Positions 7,355 to 9,201 of a stretch of DNA of 9,201 nt are shown here, piece after piece (position 1 is the stretch's first letter; every line of letters begins with the position of its first letter). The stretch spans positions 1 through 9,201 of the forward strand of contig DITO01000192.1 in the NCBI GenBank assembly GCA_002422065.1. The letters run 5' to 3'. This DNA comes from Erysipelotrichaceae bacterium UBA6182 (GTDB lineage Bacteria > Bacillota_I > Bacilli_A > Erysipelotrichales > Erysipelotrichaceae). The translations under genes and the position numbers were made by a program. The notes under the pieces are model-generated. The model made no database searches, was not told where the DNA came from, and saw only the letters and a list, made by a program, of their open reading frames with translations.

Positions 7355-7553
7355 GAGACAAGCCAAAAAGGCTTGGTTTCGATACTCGTTTTCCAACTAT
7401 TCTACTGTGTATTTGATCAACACACAAATAGTTCCTAAATTAGTAGAAAACGAAAACGAAATCTTATATGTGAACTCGGCTTAGGAAACGAGAAATCACG
7501 CACATAAAATTCGAGAAGGATTATTTCCATGAAATCGAAAGGGTGCGTTTTTT
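7355..7553 (+). ncRNA. Structured leader or small RNA, possible DUF2800 RNA motif
   Basis: The non-coding stretch before the sigma-like gene is dense in inverted repeats. Going rightward: GAGACAAGCC (7355-7364) pairs with GGCTTG-G-TTTC (7370-7380) with one bulged G. TCGTTTTC (7386-7393) pairs with GAAAACGA (7446-7453) and encloses AACTATT/AATAGTT (7395-7401, 7427-7433) and TGTGT/ACACA (7406-7410, 7420-7424). CTCG/CGAG (7475-7478, 7489-7492) follows. ACGCAC/GTGCGT (7498-7503, 7543-7548) encloses TTCGA/TCGAA and runs into six T residues. A structured RNA called the DUF2800 motif has been described from comparative genomics near DUF2800 genes, and a DUF2800-type gene is third in this operon. The match to that motif is inference from context, not from recalled sequence. 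An attenuator or a trans-acting small RNA are both possible. Confidence 0.5.
7498..7553 (+). terminator. Terminator-like hairpin in the leader, possible attenuator
   Basis: ACGCAC (7498-7503) and GTGCGT (7543-7548) are perfect arms, with an inner TTCGA/TCGAA stem (7510-7514, 7535-7539) and T residues at 7548-7553. It ends about 57 nt before the start of the sigma-like gene, so it could end a small RNA or attenuate the operon. GAAATCA (7492-7498) can alternatively pair with TGATTTC (7563-7569), which might compete with the base of the stem. Confidence 0.5.
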
Positions 7554-7596
7554 CCTATGCCTTGATTTCAAAGTAGATGGTCATCTCGAAATACTT

Positions 7597-7602
7597 GGAG
7601 GG
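7597..7602 (+). promoter_or_regulatory. Strong ribosome binding site deciding a TTG start
   Basis: GGAGGG sits 7 nt before an in-frame TTG at 7610. The ATG 33 nt further upstream (7577) has no Shine-Dalgarno sequence before it. Confidence 0.7.
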
Positions 7603-7609
7603 ATCTATT

Positions 7610-8239
7610 TTGAAATTACGTAAAACTCCTGCATCGAAAAGAATGACATACACCTATTATTTTGACAATGGCGACAAAGTAATCCTTGAGCCAGGAAAGT
7701 CTACAAAGATTTATGCATCGGGTACCAGATTTGTGAAAATCGATGAATCAATCACAGATACCACAATCATGGAACTCCATCGATATGACGATGCAGAAGT
7801 AAGATCGAACCTTAAATATATCAACAATGAAGACAGCCAAGAGCGTCAAGGACGGATAGCAAATAAAAAGAAATGGGCTATTGAGCACCCTTACGAACCT
7901 AATCCTTATGATAAGCCAGATCGAATCCTTAACCTTGATGCTTTTGGTGATGATGAAGATTCTCAAGAAGATAAAAGCAGATTGCTATATGAAGCATCCT
8001 TACACATAAACGGTGATGAGGATTTTTACAATGACAAATTTGAAGTGATTAGAGAGTACGTTGCTACCTTGCCAGAAACCATGCAGGAACTTTTCGACCT
8101 TATCTATATAAAAGAACTTAAACAATCTGAGGTATGTGAGAAGCTTGGTCTTTCAAAAAGTACTGTTTCAGAGCGTGTAAAAACACTTCAGAAAATAATA
8201 ATTAAACATTTTTCAGAACAACCCGAACTTTTGAGGTAG
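7610..8239 (+). CDS. Sigma-70 region 4-like helix-turn-helix protein of a mobile element
   Basis: The protein has 209 residues when started at TTG 7610, which has the strong GGAGGG site; the open frame reaches an ATG at 7577 without one. The C-terminus (about 153-200) reads as a sigma-70 region 4 helix-turn-helix: LPETMQELF, then KQSEVCEKLGLSKSTVSERV. It matches proteins in phages and integrative elements annotated as sigma-factor-like. The N-terminal half (1-150) has beta-rich sequence, then an acidic stretch (108-121). It has no recognisable region 2, so it is unlikely to be a complete sigma factor. A DNA-binding regulator of the following early genes is more likely. It is the first gene of the rightward operon and lies behind a structured leader. 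Confidence 0.7.
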   Translation: MKLRKTPASKRMTYTYYFDNGDKVILEPGKSTKIYASGTRFVKIDESITDTTIMELHRYDDAEVRSNLKYINNEDSQERQGRIANKKKWAIEHPYEPNPYDKPDRILNLDAFGDDEDSQEDKSRLLYEASLHINGDEDFYNDKFEVIREYVATLPETMQELFDLIYIKELKQSEVCEKLGLSKSTVSERVKTLQKIIIKHFSEQPELLR

Positions 8240-8293
8240 TTTTGCGGACTAAGACTTAGAAGGCAATAAGCACTTCTAGAAAGAGGAAAATCC

Positions 8294-8515
8294 ATGAAAG
8301 ACAAAAAGCACAAAGTTCGGATTAATCTAGTCGATCAAGATGATGAAAGTTCGAACATCATCGAGTCTACTGTGGAGCACTTTCCAAAAAAACTGTTTAA
8401 CAAGTTGTTTGGAAAGAAAAATCGAGTATTGATTATTGCTCCAAGTGAATCGGTATCAGGCATCGAAATCCATGAAAAGGCAGGTGAGAAGAATGACAAC
8501 ACCAATAAGTCATAG
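8294..8515 (+). CDS. Small hypothetical protein, 73 residues
   Basis: I do not recognise this protein. It has an acidic patch (14-24), a basic middle with PKKLFNKLFGKKN (31-43), and a short hydrophobic strand VLIIAPSES (45-53). No membrane segment or signal peptide is evident. AAGAGGAAAA precedes the ATG. The gene overlaps the next one by 23 nt, and its frame is kept through to a TAG, which supports a real translated gene in the same operon. A minus-strand frame across the same bases is a shadow. Confidence 0.6.
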   Translation: MKDKKHKVRINLVDQDDESSNIIESTVEHFPKKLFNKLFGKKNRVLIIAPSESVSGIEIHEKAGEKNDNTNKS

Positions 8516-9201
8516 TAGGAAGTATAGCCCAAGTAAAAGTAGTACTTGGTTGAACTGCCCACTTAGTACCTTGCTTAACGATGGTTCAAGTCAAGAGACT
8601 AACCCACAAGCCGAGTTTGGAACCCAATGCCATGAACTGGGGGCTGCACTAATTGGTAAGTCACTGAATTTAGTTGACTATGACAGTGAAATCAAAACAG
8701 TTGAGGATGTCATTAAAGGACTCGACATGTACTCAGAAGAAATGCAAGAAATCGCTGACGGCTATGCAGATTTTGTTATCCAAACAATCGAGTTTGAGAG
8801 AAAGCGATCGGATGATGAACCACTCATCGTTATCGAGCAACACTTAGACATGGACTTTGATGAAGATGCTGGTGGCACATTAGATTGTGGCATCATCTCA
8901 TCAGTTGATGGTGGTACGCTGACGGTTATCGATTTAAAGACAGGTAGAACTCCTGTGTATGCATTCGATAGTGAATCAGGACAATTTAACTCCCAACTTG
9001 GTATCTATGCACTTTACTTCTACAAATCATTCAAAGATATCTATCCAGTGAAAAAAGTTCGACTCGTTATCTATCAACCTGTGATATCAAACACAAATGA
9101 CTACGAAATGCCAATTGAAGAACTCCTTCAGTTTGAAGCGAGTGTGTTGATACCTGCTGTTGAACGAACGAAAGTTGATAATCCAGAAGCAAAAGTTGGT
9201 A
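8493..9201 (+). CDS. DUF2800-type RecB/Cas4-like PD-(D/E)XK nuclease, cut by the window end
   Basis: The first 236 codons are visible and the frame is open to the last base, so the C-terminus is missing. The N-terminus has SSTWLNCP (16-23), typical of RecB-like nucleases, then GTQCHELG with His47. The active site is Asp131 (GTLDCG) and Asp147-Leu-Lys149 followed by TGR, then the QxxxY element QLGIY (168-172). This is the Cas4/RecB nuclease fold. The protein matches phage-associated DUF2800 as I know it. Such genes usually sit at the start of Firmicutes phage or integrative-element replication modules, followed by DUF2815, a DNA polymerase and a helicase. AGGTGAG lies just before the ATG, and the start lies within the previous gene. 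DNA processing during element replication or recombination is the likely role. Confidence 0.8.
   Translation, partial: MTTPISHSRKYSPSKSSTWLNCPLSTLLNDGSSQETNPQAEFGTQCHELGAALIGKSLNLVDYDSEIKTVEDVIKGLDMYSEEMQEIADGYADFVIQTIEFERKRSDDEPLIVIEQHLDMDFDEDAGGTLDCGIISSVDGGTLTVIDLKTGRTPVYAFDSESGQFNSQLGIYALYFYKSFKDIYPVKKVRLVIYQPVISNTNDYEMPIEELLQFEASVLIPAVERTKVDNPEAKVG

Noticed and set aside
7748..7966. Minus-strand open frame of 72 codons
   Set aside because: It is a shadow of the sigma-like gene.
8257..8278. Hairpin TAGAAG/CTTCTA as a terminator between the sigma-like gene and the 73-residue gene
   Set aside because: There are only six pairs, mostly A-T, and no T run follows; the genes appear to be one operon.

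Overview
The window comes from a low-GC bacterium, most likely Bacillota or a close relative (Mycoplasmatota-like lineages with the standard code also fit). The support is AT-rich intergenic DNA, AGGAGG-type ribosome sites, one probable TTG start, and phage-type genes typical of Firmicutes elements. Tryptophan is TGG throughout. All seven complete genes stop with TAA or TAG. No ribosomal or housekeeping gene is present, so this is accessory DNA and the species cannot be named.

Layout. Positions 1-428 are non-coding: a terminator for an upstream gene, an imperfect inverted repeat, four roughly 32-bp direct repeats that look like the end of an IS21-family element, three tandem 8-bp repeats, and a strong promoter. 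Positions 429-5913 hold a four-gene plus-strand operon: two DNA cytosine-5 methyltransferases, a McrB-like AAA+ GTPase, and a PD-(D/E)XK nuclease. This is the architecture of LlaJI-type restriction-modification systems. A hairpin terminator separates it from a convergent minus-strand gene (5953-7140) for a protein with a C-terminal CGNR-like zinc finger. Positions 7141-7609 are non-coding; the right half (about 7355-7553) is rich in inverted repeats and ends in a terminator-like hairpin. From 7610 to the right edge a second plus-strand operon begins: a sigma-70-region-4-like protein, a 73-residue unknown, and a DUF2800-type RecB-like nuclease cut by the window end. This trio resembles the start of a phage or integrative-element replication module.

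How it works together. The two methylases probably protect the two strands of an asymmetric site, while the GTPase and nuclease form the restriction complex. Methylases come first in the operon, so protection would precede cutting. The first methylase has an extra N-terminal ribbon-helix-helix domain. The operon promoter is flanked by 8-bp tandem repeats and overlapped by a dyad, so the first methylase may repress its own operon. The DUF2800 operon has a structured leader that may belong to the DUF2800 RNA motif or another attenuator-type RNA. The restriction cassette looks like cargo between an IS remnant and a mobile-element early region.
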